A stretch of DNA of 41,202 bases, from positions 1-41,202 of the forward strand of contig LQMQ01000050.1 of assembly GCA_001515205.2 (NCBI GenBank), written 5' to 3'. The DNA comes from Candidatus Hadarchaeum yellowstonense (GTDB lineage: Archaea > Hadarchaeota > Hadarchaeia > Hadarchaeales > Hadarchaeaceae). The translations under genes and the position numbers were made by a program. Under the pieces are notes generated by a model. The model was not told where the DNA came from. It made no database searches and was given only the letters and a program-made list of their open reading frames with translations. This document shows, in pieces, positions 1-9,982 of this stretch. The number at the start of each line of letters is the position of its first letter. Positions within the stretch are counted from its first letter, which is position 1.

Positions 1-140
1 CGTGAATCCAGCTCGTCCGGCTCGGTCAGCAGGATCTCTCGGAGCAGCGCCGAGGGCGGCAGTTTGGCGGCGAATTGTTTGAGCGGCCTCAGCGACACCT
101 TCCGTTGTCCGCATCCGGGTTCGATCTCGGCGTTTTGCAT
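1..140 (-). CDS. Truncated CDS running off the left edge, hypothetical (begins MQNAEIEPGCGQRKVSLRPLKQFAAKLPPSALLREILLTEPDELDS)
   Basis: Open frame from the ATG at 140 (minus) to the window edge, with a plausible protein composition; too short for family assignment. Confidence 0.45.
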   Translation of the reverse strand, partial: MQNAEIEPGCGQRKVSLRPLKQFAAKLPPSALLREILLTEPDELDS

Positions 141-432
141 GGTTTTCCGTCATTGAAATACGACAGCGATTTATATGCGATAACATGGGACAATGAGGAA
201 AGTTCAATTCTCTGGTTCTGCGGGCATTTTCAGATTCTGAAATAGGGACTTAAACCCAAATTCACGGTAGAAACCCGCGGGCCCACCACACTTGGTAACC
301 ATCATTGGGGCCGAAGACTCCAGTAAAAAGAGCTGAGCATTCAAGCACGGCGGCGGACGAGGAAAAATGAAAGAAACCGCCGACCAGTTGTTTAAACCGG
401 GAAAACTTACAGACAAAACGGTTTTACTTATC

Positions 433-447
433 TGCAGTAATACTGCA
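433..447. promoter_or_regulatory. Perfect 15-nt palindrome TGCAGTA-A-TACTGCA, candidate operator upstream of the H+-ATPase gene
   Basis: 7-bp inverted repeat with 1-nt centre, 26 nt before the start codon at 474. Confidence 0.45.
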
Positions 448-473
448 CTAAAAGTGTCCGGAGGAATTATCCC

Positions 474-2888
474 TTGAAGCCAGCGACGCCAGATTTCAAG
501 GACCTCTCAGTTGAGGAGACGATTCGCCTATTGGAGACCTCGGTGAACGGGCTGACAAGTGCTCAGGTCAACGAGAGGTTGGCCAGATACGGGTTCAATG
601 AAGTGGTGGAAAAAGGCAGAAGCCCCGCAGTGGACTTCCTCTCCCGCTACTGGGGGCCTATGCCGTGGCTGTTGGAATTTACGATGCTGATTTCATACAT
701 CTCGGCTCATTATCTGGAACTGCTGGTGATTTTTTCCCTGCTCACGATAAATGCGTTGATAGGGTCCTGGCACTCCAGGGGCTCTCAAAAAGCGTTGGAA
801 CTGCTGAAGCAGCGATTGGCGGTCAAGGCGAAAGTTCTGCGTGACGGAAGCTGGGTGACGATCCCGGCGAGGGAGCTGGTTCCGGGAGATGTGATAGCAA
901 TTGGCCTCGGCGATCTTGTGCCGGCTGATGCGAAGATAATCAGCGAAACCGAGATTTTGGTGGACCAGTCAGCACTGACAGGTGAGTCCCTGCCTGTGGA
1001 ACGTCGTAAGTCAGATATCGTTTATTCGAGCTCCATCGTGAAACGCGGGGAAGCCAAATGCGTGGTCGTGAGCACCGGGAAAAACACCTACTTTGGTAAG
1101 ACCGCTGAACTGGTGAGGATTGCCCGGCCAAAGTCACACCAGCAGCAGATAATGATGGCCGTTGTGAGATACAGTCTTTACGTCAGCATGGCCGCTTTGA
1201 TCTTGGTTCTCGCTTATGCCTTTCTGCTGCACATGGATGCCATGACGATGCTGACATTTGCTCTAGTTTTCCTCATGGGGGCAATCCCCGTGGCGCTGCC
1301 CGCCGTTTTCGCTGTGGTGCTGGCTACCGGCGCGATAGAGCTATCAAAGAAAAATGTCCTGGTCACCAAGCTGAGCGCGATAGAGGATGCAGCCTCGATG
1401 CAAGTCCTCTGCCTTGACAAGACAGGGACTATAACTCAGAACAAACTTTCAGTCGTGGAATCTATTCCCTTTTCGGGTTTTGAAAAGGAAGATGTTGTGC
1501 TGATGGCGAGCTTGGCCTCCAGCGTTGAAACCGGGGATCCAATGGACCTCGCCATTATCGAACGGGCAAGGTCAACCGGCGTTGGAGTCTCTGATTACGT
1601 GCCGGTCTCTTTCACACCTTTTGACCCGACGACGAAGAGGTCGGAGGCAATAGTCGAGCATGGAGGGCAGCGGTTCAAGGTCGTCAAGGGTGCCCCGCGG
1701 GTGGTCGCAGCACTGTGTCAAATGACGGAAGCGGAGTTCAACGAGAGGATTGACCGGATCGTGATTGATCAGTCCTCAAAGGGCTACAGGACTCTTGCCG
1801 TGGCCCGATCCAAGGGGAGCAACCTCAACGATCTTCAGCTGGTGGGGCTTCTGGCCCTAGCTGACCCCCCAAGGCCAGATTCTAAAGAAATCGTTGAGGA
1901 GCTGAAGGAGCTGGGCATAGCGGTAAAGATGCTTACCGGAGACAACGTGACCATAGCCAAGGAAATTGCCCGGCAGGTTTCCCTTGGGGACAGGATTGTC
2001 CGGATGCCTGATCTGAAGGGAAGGAATGAGGAGGAGCAACTGAGGATAGTGGAGGAGAACGATGGTTTTGCCGAGATATATCCGGAGGACAAGTACCTGA
2101 TCGTCAAACTTCTCCAGTCCAAGGGCTACATCGTGGGGATGACCGGTGACGGGGTCAACGATGCCCCCGCACTGAAGCAGGCTGAAATCGGAATAGCGGT
2201 GAGCAACTCCACCGATGTTGCCAAGGCTTCGGCGAGCATCGTCCTGACCGAGCCGGGGATGAGGGGAATCATCGATGCGGTAAAGACCAGCAGGCAGATC
2301 TACCAGCGCATGCTCACCTGGGTGCTGAACAAGGTCAGTAAGGTGATTCAGTTCGTGGGGCTGCTTGTCCTCGGTTTCTTCTGGTTGCGTGACTTGTTGC
2401 TCGCTCCAATAGGGATGGTCCTGCTGATATTCGCAAATGACTTTGTGACGATGTCGCTGGCGACGGACAACTCGAAGAGCACGACGAGGCCAAACCTGTG
2501 GAACGTTAAGAACATCACCCTTGCCGCCCTTGTCGTGGGACTTCTGCTTGTGGTTGAGGGCGCTGTCGTAATTTTTGTCGGCATCCATTACTTCCACATG
2601 CCGCTGGCCACCCTGCAAACCTTCGCCATGCTGGCCCTTGTCTTCAGCAGTCTTTTCAGGGTCTTCATCGTTAGGGAGAGGGGACGCTTCTGGAACTCAA
2701 GGCCGGGCAGGGCACTCCTCCTCTCCAGCGTTGGCGCAATCGTTGGCTTTGCATTTTTGGGCGTCTGTGGTTTAGTCGTTCCACCGGTCACGGCGCTGCA
2801 GGTCGCCTTTGTTTTGGCCTTCTCTTCGCTGTTCACGCTGGCCATCGATTTCCCAAAGTACTGGGTATTCAGAAAGCTGGGGTTGTAG
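474..2888 (+). CDS. Plasma-membrane proton-efflux type P-type ATPase (PMA1-like)
   Basis: 804 aa; CLDKTGTITQNKL phosphorylation motif, TGES, MTGDGVNDAPALKQAEIGIAV; TTG start preceded by GGAGG. Confidence 0.9.
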   Translation: MKPATPDFKDLSVEETIRLLETSVNGLTSAQVNERLARYGFNEVVEKGRSPAVDFLSRYWGPMPWLLEFTMLISYISAHYLELLVIFSLLTINALIGSWHSRGSQKALELLKQRLAVKAKVLRDGSWVTIPARELVPGDVIAIGLGDLVPADAKIISETEILVDQSALTGESLPVERRKSDIVYSSSIVKRGEAKCVVVSTGKNTYFGKTAELVRIARPKSHQQQIMMAVVRYSLYVSMAALILVLAYAFLLHMDAMTMLTFALVFLMGAIPVALPAVFAVVLATGAIELSKKNVLVTKLSAIEDAASMQVLCLDKTGTITQNKLSVVESIPFSGFEKEDVVLMASLASSVETGDPMDLAIIERARSTGVGVSDYVPVSFTPFDPTTKRSEAIVEHGGQRFKVVKGAPRVVAALCQMTEAEFNERIDRIVIDQSSKGYRTLAVARSKGSNLNDLQLVGLLALADPPRPDSKEIVEELKELGIAVKMLTGDNVTIAKEIARQVSLGDRIVRMPDLKGRNEEEQLRIVEENDGFAEIYPEDKYLIVKLLQSKGYIVGMTGDGVNDAPALKQAEIGIAVSNSTDVAKASASIVLTEPGMRGIIDAVKTSRQIYQRMLTWVLNKVSKVIQFVGLLVLGFFWLRDLLLAPIGMVLLIFANDFVTMSLATDNSKSTTRPNLWNVKNITLAALVVGLLLVVEGAVVIFVGIHYFHMPLATLQTFAMLALVFSSLFRVFIVRERGRFWNSRPGRALLLSSVGAIVGFAFLGVCGLVVPPVTALQVAFVLAFSSLFTLAIDFPKYWVFRKLGL

Positions 2889-2918
2889 CTGGCGAGGAAG
2901 GCCAATAATGGTCTGTCC

Positions 2919-5912
2919 TCAGGACCCAAGATCAAGAACACCTTGAAGGTCCGGGTTAATCCCCTTATATTTTGACAGAATCAAACGGCCCATGCGATTC
3001 CAATTTTGCGAGATTTTGGGCCACATTGGTCCCCCAACCACGTATTTTGTCACGTAGTCTTTCATTGCCTCTTGACGCGTGACCAGCCTTTTGCGCCAGT
3101 CTACGCGGACAACTCCCGCACGTCGCAAATGGTTAAGCCCTTGGACAATAAGCTCCGGCTCGATGGGGTAACTCACGCCGCTCTTCAAATCATCCACCAG
3201 AGAGTCTATGGTCACCTCGCTTTCTGGACGAAGAGCGATGACGGCGACCATGTCTTGGATTAAAATCGTGGCCCTGCTCATGTACGGCGTGGCCTCCACA
3301 GGAGCGGAGACCTGTTCCAGGAGGGAATAGTACTTCCGGTAGAACCACCTTTTCACTATTTCGGCCAGGGCCAAGTAGGCTACAACAATGCAGACCAAGA
3401 ATGGGTAGAAGAGCAAGGGGGGCTCCACGAACCCGAAAAGCTTGCCTAACGGGGTGAGGGGCACCAGCAGTGTCACCGCCAAGATGCCAGCGCTGCTTAA
3501 AAAGAGGGTCTTGCTCGGCCTGCTCTTGAAGGGCGACATCCTTGTCCTTATGACAAATACCACCAAGGTCTGTGTGAACAGGGATTCTATGAACCAAGCC
3601 GTTTGAAATATAGGCTCGATCGCGCTGAAGACCAGTATCATGAGGAAGAAAGTCAGGAAATCGAAAACGGAACTCACCGGACCCATGATGAGCATGAATT
3701 TTCTTATGAAGGAAACGTTCATCTTCTTGGGCTTTTCGATGTACTCTGGATCAACGTTGTCAGTGGGTAGGGCAAACTCTGAGAGGTCGTAGAGCAAGTT
3801 GTTGAGGAGTATTTGCGTCGGAAGCATAGGCAGGAAGGGCAGGAAAAGGGAGGCACCGGCCGCGCTGAACATGTTGCCGAAGTTCGAGCTCGTCCCCATC
3901 ATTATGTACTTCATCGCGTTTCCGAAGGCCTTCCGCCCCTCAATCACACCATCGTTCAACACCTTGAGATCCGTCTGCAGGAGGATGATGTCCGCTGACT
4001 CCTTGGCAACATCCACAGCATTTTCCACGGATATGCCCACATCGGATGTCTTCAGGGGAGGTGCGTCGTTGATTCCGTCCCCCAAAAAGCCGACGACGTG
4101 GCCGTTTTTCTTAAGCGCAAGTATTATCCTGTCTTTCTGGGCCGGGGTGACCCTTGCAAAGACATTGGCCCTCTCGACGACTCTTATCAGAGCGTCGTCC
4201 TGCATCTGCTCGATCTCGTTCCCAAGAACGATCCCACTAATTTCGAAGTTCAGGTACTCGCATACCTTTCTGGTGACGATTTCGTTGTCGCCGGTGATGA
4301 TTTTCAGATCCACCCCGTTTTTTCTCAATAGTTGGATGGCCTCTCTGGCTGTTTCCTTTGGGGGGTCGACGAACGCCACAAATCCTAGGAAAACCATCCC
4401 CCCACTCTCATCGTTTATCGAGTACACCCGTTTTTCCCCGACCATCTTGTAAGAAATCCCCAGGACCCTGAATCCCTCGGAGCTGAGGTCATAGTATTTT
4501 TGCTGTACCCTGTCGCGCAGCTCTCTGCTCAGCTCGACTGTTCCTTCACTTAATTCACAATGGGAGCATGTTGCCAATATTTGTTCTGGGGCTCCTTTTG
4601 ATATCAGGATTCGCTGACCATCGCGTTCGACCACGACCGATACCCGCTTCCTCTCGAAGTCGAATGGGATTTCATCTATTTTCTGATAACCTTTTACATC
4701 GATCTCTTCGTGCTTAAGTATCGCCTCATCGAGCGGACTCTTTAGCCCGGTCTGATAGAGGCTGTTGAGGAACGAAAAGAGGAGCACCCTGTCGTCTTCC
4801 CTGCCCTCCGGATTCACATGTAAAACTAGCTTTATCCTGTTCTCCGTCAGCGTGCCGGTCTTGTCTGTGCACAGGACATCCATGCTCCCGAGGTTCTGGA
4901 TGGATGACAGGCGCTTCACTATGACACCTTTCTTGGACATCGCTATCGCTCCTTTTGAAAGGGTCAACGTGATTATCATCGGCAGGAGTTCAGGCGTCAG
5001 GCCCACGGCTAAGGCCACGGAAAATAGCAGAGATTCCAGCACGTCGCGCTTGTAAAGGGCGTTAATCAGAAAAACGAAGATAACCAGCAGGAAAGTGACC
5101 TCCACCATCAGAAAACCGAATCTCCTGAGCCCCCTCTCAAACTCTGTTTCGGGAGCCCTTTCGACGAGCCTCTTCGCGATCTTTCCGTACTCGGTGAGGT
5201 TCCCGGTGTTGACAACGACGGCCGTTGCCGTGCCGCTGACTACGGATGTCCCAAGGAAGAGATAGTTGTTCCATTCGGTGATCGAGGCTTCCCTCGTTGC
5301 GAGAGGATCAGATGTTTTTTCAACCGGCAGAGATTCTCCGGTGAGCGCCGACTGATTGACGAACAGATCTTTCGCACTGATGATCCTAGCGTCTGCTGGG
5401 ACGATATCACCGGCCGAAAGATGGATGATATCGCCCGGGACGATCTCGCGGAGGTCCATCTCTTTCTTTTCTCCATCCCTGAGGACGGTAGCCGTGGTTG
5501 TCACTCTTCTCCTTAGCATCTCCGCGGCCTTTTCGGCCCGTGATTCTTGGTAAAAAAGGAGGAAGGTACTCAGAAGCACTATCACCGATATTATGATGGC
5601 GTTCACTAACTCCCCTAAAAAAGCCGAGATCACCCCGGCGACAAGAAGTATGATCACAAGCGGGCTCTTAAATTGGGAAAGGAATGCGACTAGAGCCGTC
5701 CTTCTCTTCTTGGCGAACTCGTTGTAGCCATAGATTTCAAGTCGCTTTTTTGCCTCCTCAGATGTGAGGCCCGATTGAGAGGTTCCTAATCGGGCTAACA
5801 CCTCTTCGGTCGGTAAAAATAAAATTTCCTCCGGGTCAACAGTGGGTTTGGGTTTTCTTTGGCGGGCGTTTTCCTCCTTGACCATGCTGTAACCTGTAAT
5901 TTTGCCGCTCAC
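2919..5912 (-). CDS. mgtA: Magnesium-translocating-type P-type ATPase (MgtA-like) with extra C-terminal domain
   Basis: 997 aa; CTDKTGTLTENRIKL, LTGES, GFLGDGINDAPPLKTSDVGISV; about 130-aa C-terminal extension. Confidence 0.85.
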   Translation of the reverse strand: MSGKITGYSMVKEENARQRKPKPTVDPEEILFLPTEEVLARLGTSQSGLTSEEAKKRLEIYGYNEFAKKRRTALVAFLSQFKSPLVIILLVAGVISAFLGELVNAIIISVIVLLSTFLLFYQESRAEKAAEMLRRRVTTTATVLRDGEKKEMDLREIVPGDIIHLSAGDIVPADARIISAKDLFVNQSALTGESLPVEKTSDPLATREASITEWNNYLFLGTSVVSGTATAVVVNTGNLTEYGKIAKRLVERAPETEFERGLRRFGFLMVEVTFLLVIFVFLINALYKRDVLESLLFSVALAVGLTPELLPMIITLTLSKGAIAMSKKGVIVKRLSSIQNLGSMDVLCTDKTGTLTENRIKLVLHVNPEGREDDRVLLFSFLNSLYQTGLKSPLDEAILKHEEIDVKGYQKIDEIPFDFERKRVSVVVERDGQRILISKGAPEQILATCSHCELSEGTVELSRELRDRVQQKYYDLSSEGFRVLGISYKMVGEKRVYSINDESGGMVFLGFVAFVDPPKETAREAIQLLRKNGVDLKIITGDNEIVTRKVCEYLNFEISGIVLGNEIEQMQDDALIRVVERANVFARVTPAQKDRIILALKKNGHVVGFLGDGINDAPPLKTSDVGISVENAVDVAKESADIILLQTDLKVLNDGVIEGRKAFGNAMKYIMMGTSSNFGNMFSAAGASLFLPFLPMLPTQILLNNLLYDLSEFALPTDNVDPEYIEKPKKMNVSFIRKFMLIMGPVSSVFDFLTFFLMILVFSAIEPIFQTAWFIESLFTQTLVVFVIRTRMSPFKSRPSKTLFLSSAGILAVTLLVPLTPLGKLFGFVEPPLLFYPFLVCIVVAYLALAEIVKRWFYRKYYSLLEQVSAPVEATPYMSRATILIQDMVAVIALRPESEVTIDSLVDDLKSGVSYPIEPELIVQGLNHLRRAGVVRVDWRKRLVTRQEAMKDYVTKYVVGGPMWPKISQNWNRMGRLILSKYKGINPDLQGVLDLGS

Positions 5913-5973
5913 AAATCAGAGCCCCCTAAATGAACAAGGAGCTCCGGTCATTTAGGCGTTTATACTAAATTCG

Positions 5974-6046
5974 AAGCAAGCGTCGGATTTGAACCGACGA
6001 ATAACGGGCCTGCATCCCGCTTTCTTGACTGCTTGGCTATCCCAGC
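5974..6046 (-). pseudogene. tRNA-Cys(GCA)-like sequence, probably degenerate
   Basis: Intact T arm GTCGG-TTCAAAT-CCGAC and anticodon arm GCGGG-ATGCAGG-CCCGT; acceptor 5' GCTGGGA vs 3' GCTTGCT pairs poorly, D stem broken, no CCA. Confidence 0.6.
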
Positions 6047-6528
6047 ACATCCCCCGCTTTAACATTGAAAAACCTATGGTCTGTCTTTGCATTATTGTGA
6101 TGGATCCGAGGGATGCTATTGAAGTATGGCCTTTGACAAATTATTCATAACGAACTTGTTACTTGCTTTCAGGGCCCTGAATCTATCCCGGATTGAATGA
6201 GCTGACCATTTTCATGAGACCCGACAGATCTCAGAACTGTCGCGGAGTAAGGTTTCTTCTCCTCTATCATCAAGAAACATGAGAATCTACCCCTAGCGAG
6301 CGTGTTCGAGAAACAGGATGGAGCCGGGAGCTACATTGGGCTATCGTCAAGATCACGAAGCCTTGGCTTTTCCACAATCACTGCGAGTTGAAAGTGAAAA
6401 CAATCTTCACAAACGTGATCTTTTCACCTCAGTTCTCTTCAACGTGCCCGACGAGTTCGTGAACTGATAGTATGGCGTAGCAATCAGCATCCACAGTGAT
6501 TTTTAGCGGCTGGGCTCTGGCGCTTGGT

Positions 6529-7497
6529 TTATCCCCCCGGCCTTATCTCCAGCCTCAGGAAACGCAGGTAAGATATAACAAAACAGGCTAACATGCCCAC
6601 AAATATCGCCAACACTTGCGGCCAGCTCGCAGCGATGCCTTGGGCCAGCGAAGGTCTGATCTGCTGCTGCATACCTCCGACGACGAAAAATGCCGAAGCC
6701 CTCAGCCCGAGTATTGAGGATGCCGCTTCGTTGTAGAGGTTTGACGGTGATATTCTGCCGATATTTGTCTGTATTTCCGACCTCGCCTGCATCAGCGAAC
6801 GGTATTCCTCAGTCTGGGTGGCCTGTCCGAAGCCTCTAAAGTTCTCAGGTGCTCCAAGCGGCTGGAAGGGAAGTGGCACCATCAGGCTAGCGACCAAGGC
6901 TGCAATTACGGAGACGATCATGACTGAGAACAGCCATGTCGCTATCGACGCGAGCATTGATGTTGACGTTTTTTTGGCGAGCACCGAAAACAGGAGACCT
7001 AGGCTTAGCCAGAAGGCCAAGTAGAGGATGGTCAGAAGCGTCAGCGCGACTATTGACACCATCTGCTCAAGTGTGGGGCCAAACCCAAGCAGAGGGGTGG
7101 CAACGCCGCACATGATGACGATGGTGCCTCCAACAAGCGACGCGATGGCAGCGACGCCGGCAAGGAATTTGCCGTTGAACACCGAGTCCCTGAATATCGG
7201 GTAGGTGAGAAGCACAGACAGGCTGCCACTCGTCCTCTCCTTGTTTATTGAGTCGAAGCCGAGGGCCAGACCTACGAGCGGACCGAAATAGACCATCAGT
7301 GAAATGAAAGAAAAAGCCAATCTCCCTCCGGAGAAGATGGCGAGAAATCCTGCATCGGGGTTGTTTTTGATGTAGTCCGCTCCCTGATAGGCAGAAAGTG
7401 TTGAGAGCAAAATTATGATTGCGAACAAGATAAGAAAACGTTTGCTTCCTAGGTGATCCGACAGCTCCTTTCTAAAGACCGTCATCATCCCGGCCAT
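6529..7497 (-). CDS. ABC-2 type transporter permease
   Basis: 322 aa, multiple hydrophobic segments, FGFDSINKERTSGSLSVLLTYPI-like motif; 1 nt from the ATPase gene. Confidence 0.85.
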   Translation of the reverse strand: MAGMMTVFRKELSDHLGSKRFLILFAIIILLSTLSAYQGADYIKNNPDAGFLAIFSGGRLAFSFISLMVYFGPLVGLALGFDSINKERTSGSLSVLLTYPIFRDSVFNGKFLAGVAAIASLVGGTIVIMCGVATPLLGFGPTLEQMVSIVALTLLTILYLAFWLSLGLLFSVLAKKTSTSMLASIATWLFSVMIVSVIAALVASLMVPLPFQPLGAPENFRGFGQATQTEEYRSLMQARSEIQTNIGRISPSNLYNEAASSILGLRASAFFVVGGMQQQIRPSLAQGIAASWPQVLAIFVGMLACFVISYLRFLRLEIRPGG

Positions 7498-7498
7498 T

Positions 7499-8437
7499 TC
7501 ATCCTGCCCCCTTGTAATATCTCAAAAATATCTCCTCAAGCGTGTACTCCCTAGGCTTCATCAGCAATATTGTCGCGCCATACTTTGTGATCGCCCGAGA
7601 AACGTCAGCCCTATTGTCCCTTTCCATGTAAACAAGGAGCTTTCCACCCTCCTCCTCAACAGACGTCACTCCTTTTACAGTTTTGATTTCTTCTATCAAC
7701 CTCCGCGTAACCTTGTCCAGTTCAAATTCCACACAGTACCCCTCTTCCTTGGCAATCCCGCGGGATAAGTTCTCAATAGTGTCGGTGGCGATCAACTTAC
7801 CTTGGCGTATGATCCCAACTCTGGAGCATGTCTGCTGCACCTCGTGAAGAAGGTGCGAGGAAAGAAAGACCGTAAGCTTTTGCTCCCTGTTCAGGCGAAG
7901 GATTAAATCGCGCACTTCCTTCGTCCCCTGAGGATCAAGACCAATGGTGGGCTCGTCCAAGAAAATAATCTTGGGATCTTTAATCAACGCTTGAGCAATG
8001 CCTAAGCGCTGTTTCATGCCCCTGGAGAATTTCTCGACCTTCACATCCCTCCATTTGCCCAAGCCAACGAACTCCAGCAGCTCGTTCACCCTTTTTTCCC
8101 GTTTAACGCGCGGTAGGTCGGCGAGCTGTCCGAAATAATCCAGATTCTCCTTTGCGGTCAAGTCCTCGTAGTAGCCCGCTGCCTCCGGAAGACAGCCGGC
8201 TATCCTCCTCACATCCCTCGAATTTTTAATGATGTCATATCCTCCGACTCTACCTGTGCCGGAAGTAGGCGTGGTTAACCCCATCAGCATCAGGATCGTC
8301 GTCGTCTTACCGCTCCCGTTGGGCCCGAGGAACCCAAAGATCTCTCCCTCGTTAACCTCGAGGTTTAGTTGGTCCACCGCAGTTACTTCCCCGTATATCT
8401 TGGTGAGTCCACTGGTCTGGATTATTCGCTCCGGCAT
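7499..8437 (-). CDS. ABC transporter ATP-binding protein
   Basis: Walker A GPNGSGKTT, signature FSRGMKQRLGIAQAL, Walker B IIFLDEPTIGLDP. Confidence 0.95.
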   Translation of the reverse strand: MPERIIQTSGLTKIYGEVTAVDQLNLEVNEGEIFGFLGPNGSGKTTTILMLMGLTTPTSGTGRVGGYDIIKNSRDVRRIAGCLPEAAGYYEDLTAKENLDYFGQLADLPRVKREKRVNELLEFVGLGKWRDVKVEKFSRGMKQRLGIAQALIKDPKIIFLDEPTIGLDPQGTKEVRDLILRLNREQKLTVFLSSHLLHEVQQTCSRVGIIRQGKLIATDTIENLSRGIAKEEGYCVEFELDKVTRRLIEEIKTVKGVTSVEEEGGKLLVYMERDNRADVSRAITKYGATILLMKPREYTLEEIFLRYYKGAG

Positions 8438-8440
8438 TTT

Positions 8441-9982
8441 CTACCTCCTGCTAAACTTCTTGAAGATGAATATCAGCAATGAAACGGCTATGACCGCAAC
8501 CACGACACCTGCCAGGGCCCAAGAGGTTGGAGCCTCAACCGTTACCCTGAGCTGGACTTCGTCGGACACATACTGGTCGCTCAACGCCTTGACTGAAATC
8601 AGGTAGTCCCCTGCTACGGTGTTTGACGGCGGTACGGCAGTGACGGTGAAGCTGTAAGAATCTTTGGGATCCAGACTGAGCGCCCTCGCTGGAGAAAAGG
8701 AAACGTCCCAGCCGGAGGGCGCGGTGACCTGGATGCTTAAAGTCGTGACCGGTGACAGGCCAGAATTCGTGACCTTGACCGTGGTCGTCAACGGGTTGCC
8801 CGCGGTAACGCTGGTGTAGAGCGTTGATGGCTGCACATCGAGCTTGTAAAGACCAACTACCTTAGCCTTGAAAACAACTTGCTTGACCGTTGACCCGCTC
8901 TCGGCCTCGACCACGATTGAATAATCCCCCACGGAAACCTCACTTGGAGGGGTAGCCTGGAAAATGAGATCAAGGGACTGGCTGGGATTGAGGGTGATCC
9001 TCGTTACTTCTGTGTCGCCAGATTTAAACGCAGTTTTCCATTTTTCAGGCGCCGTCACAACAGATAGAATTATCTCCTGATCATTCGCGCTCAGGTTTCT
9101 CAGGGTGATGGGGTAAGTAAGGGATTTCCCCGCCTCGGCCGTAACTTCGGGAAATCTGCTCACAAAATCAAAGTCTGAGACATTCTCCTTTTCCCTCAGA
9201 GCGATCATCAGCTCCATTAAGGCGTTCACCACACCGTCTTCACTCGATGCCCTCACGGTTAGAGTGTATTCCCCGGGTGTGGCGTTATCTGTAGTTTCCG
9301 TCTCCAATGCGAGCGTTATCGATTGTCCCGCCGCGAGGTAGACGCTGGAGACCTCGCTTTTGTCTTGGGTGATAAATCTGGTGGACCAACCCTCCGGGGC
9401 CAAGGCAGACAACCTCAGGGACTCACCTGACTCTCCTCTGTTCTGGATTACAATTGAGTGCTGAACAGTCTCCCCCACTTGGGCCACGATCCCCGGGAAC
9501 GTTGCCACCAAGTTTATCTCACGGATGGGCTCGCGCAACTCGACTGACAGTGATTGAGTGCTGGCATATTCCGCCATCCAAGAATACGCCATAAATGTCA
9601 GCTGGTAGATCCCCAAGCTTGAATTAGGAGCGGTCAGGATTTCGACCGTTACCGTTAAAGATTCCCCGGGCTTCAAGGTGAGGGATTTTACCTGCTCGCC
9701 TTGGTAAAAGAACTTCTCCTGCCACCCCTCAGGCAGATCCAATATTTTTAGGTCGTAGGCGACTGGGTCCTCACCTAGTCTTGCCCCGTTGGTTATCTGA
9801 AGATCGAAGTCCACGGCGTCTCCCGGTTTCACGACCTTCCAAGTCACCCTTGCGAAAATTGCTGTCTTTGAAGTTGATTCGGTGGCTGCAAACGCGGTTG
9901 AGGCAGTTGCGACAAAGGCCAGCAGCACAAACGGGACAGCCAAATATGCGCTGCCCCTAAATTTTCTGCCACGTGTTTTCAT
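8441..9982 (-). CDS. Secreted/membrane-anchored protein with repeated NEW3-type beta-sandwich domains
   Basis: Signal-like N-terminus MKTRGRKFRGSAYLAVPFVLLAFVATASTAFA, repeated 'PGESLTVTVEI..P..S..G.Y.L.V.A' segments, C-terminal TM plus basic tail; ORF can start at 10015. Confidence 0.75.
   Translation of the reverse strand: MKTRGRKFRGSAYLAVPFVLLAFVATASTAFAATESTSKTAIFARVTWKVVKPGDAVDFDLQITNGARLGEDPVAYDLKILDLPEGWQEKFFYQGEQVKSLTLKPGESLTVTVEILTAPNSSLGIYQLTFMAYSWMAEYASTQSLSVELREPIREINLVATFPGIVAQVGETVQHSIVIQNRGESGESLRLSALAPEGWSTRFITQDKSEVSSVYLAAGQSITLALETETTDNATPGEYTLTVRASSEDGVVNALMELMIALREKENVSDFDFVSRFPEVTAEAGKSLTYPITLRNLSANDQEIILSVVTAPEKWKTAFKSGDTEVTRITLNPSQSLDLIFQATPPSEVSVGDYSIVVEAESGSTVKQVVFKAKVVGLYKLDVQPSTLYTSVTAGNPLTTTVKVTNSGLSPVTTLSIQVTAPSGWDVSFSPARALSLDPKDSYSFTVTAVPPSNTVAGDYLISVKALSDQYVSDEVQLRVTVEAPTSWALAGVVVAVIAVSLLIFIFKKFSRR

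Noticed and set aside
1857-2618. 253-aa antisense ORF opposite the H+-ATPase
   Set aside because: Shadow ORF with His/Gln-rich unlikely protein composition
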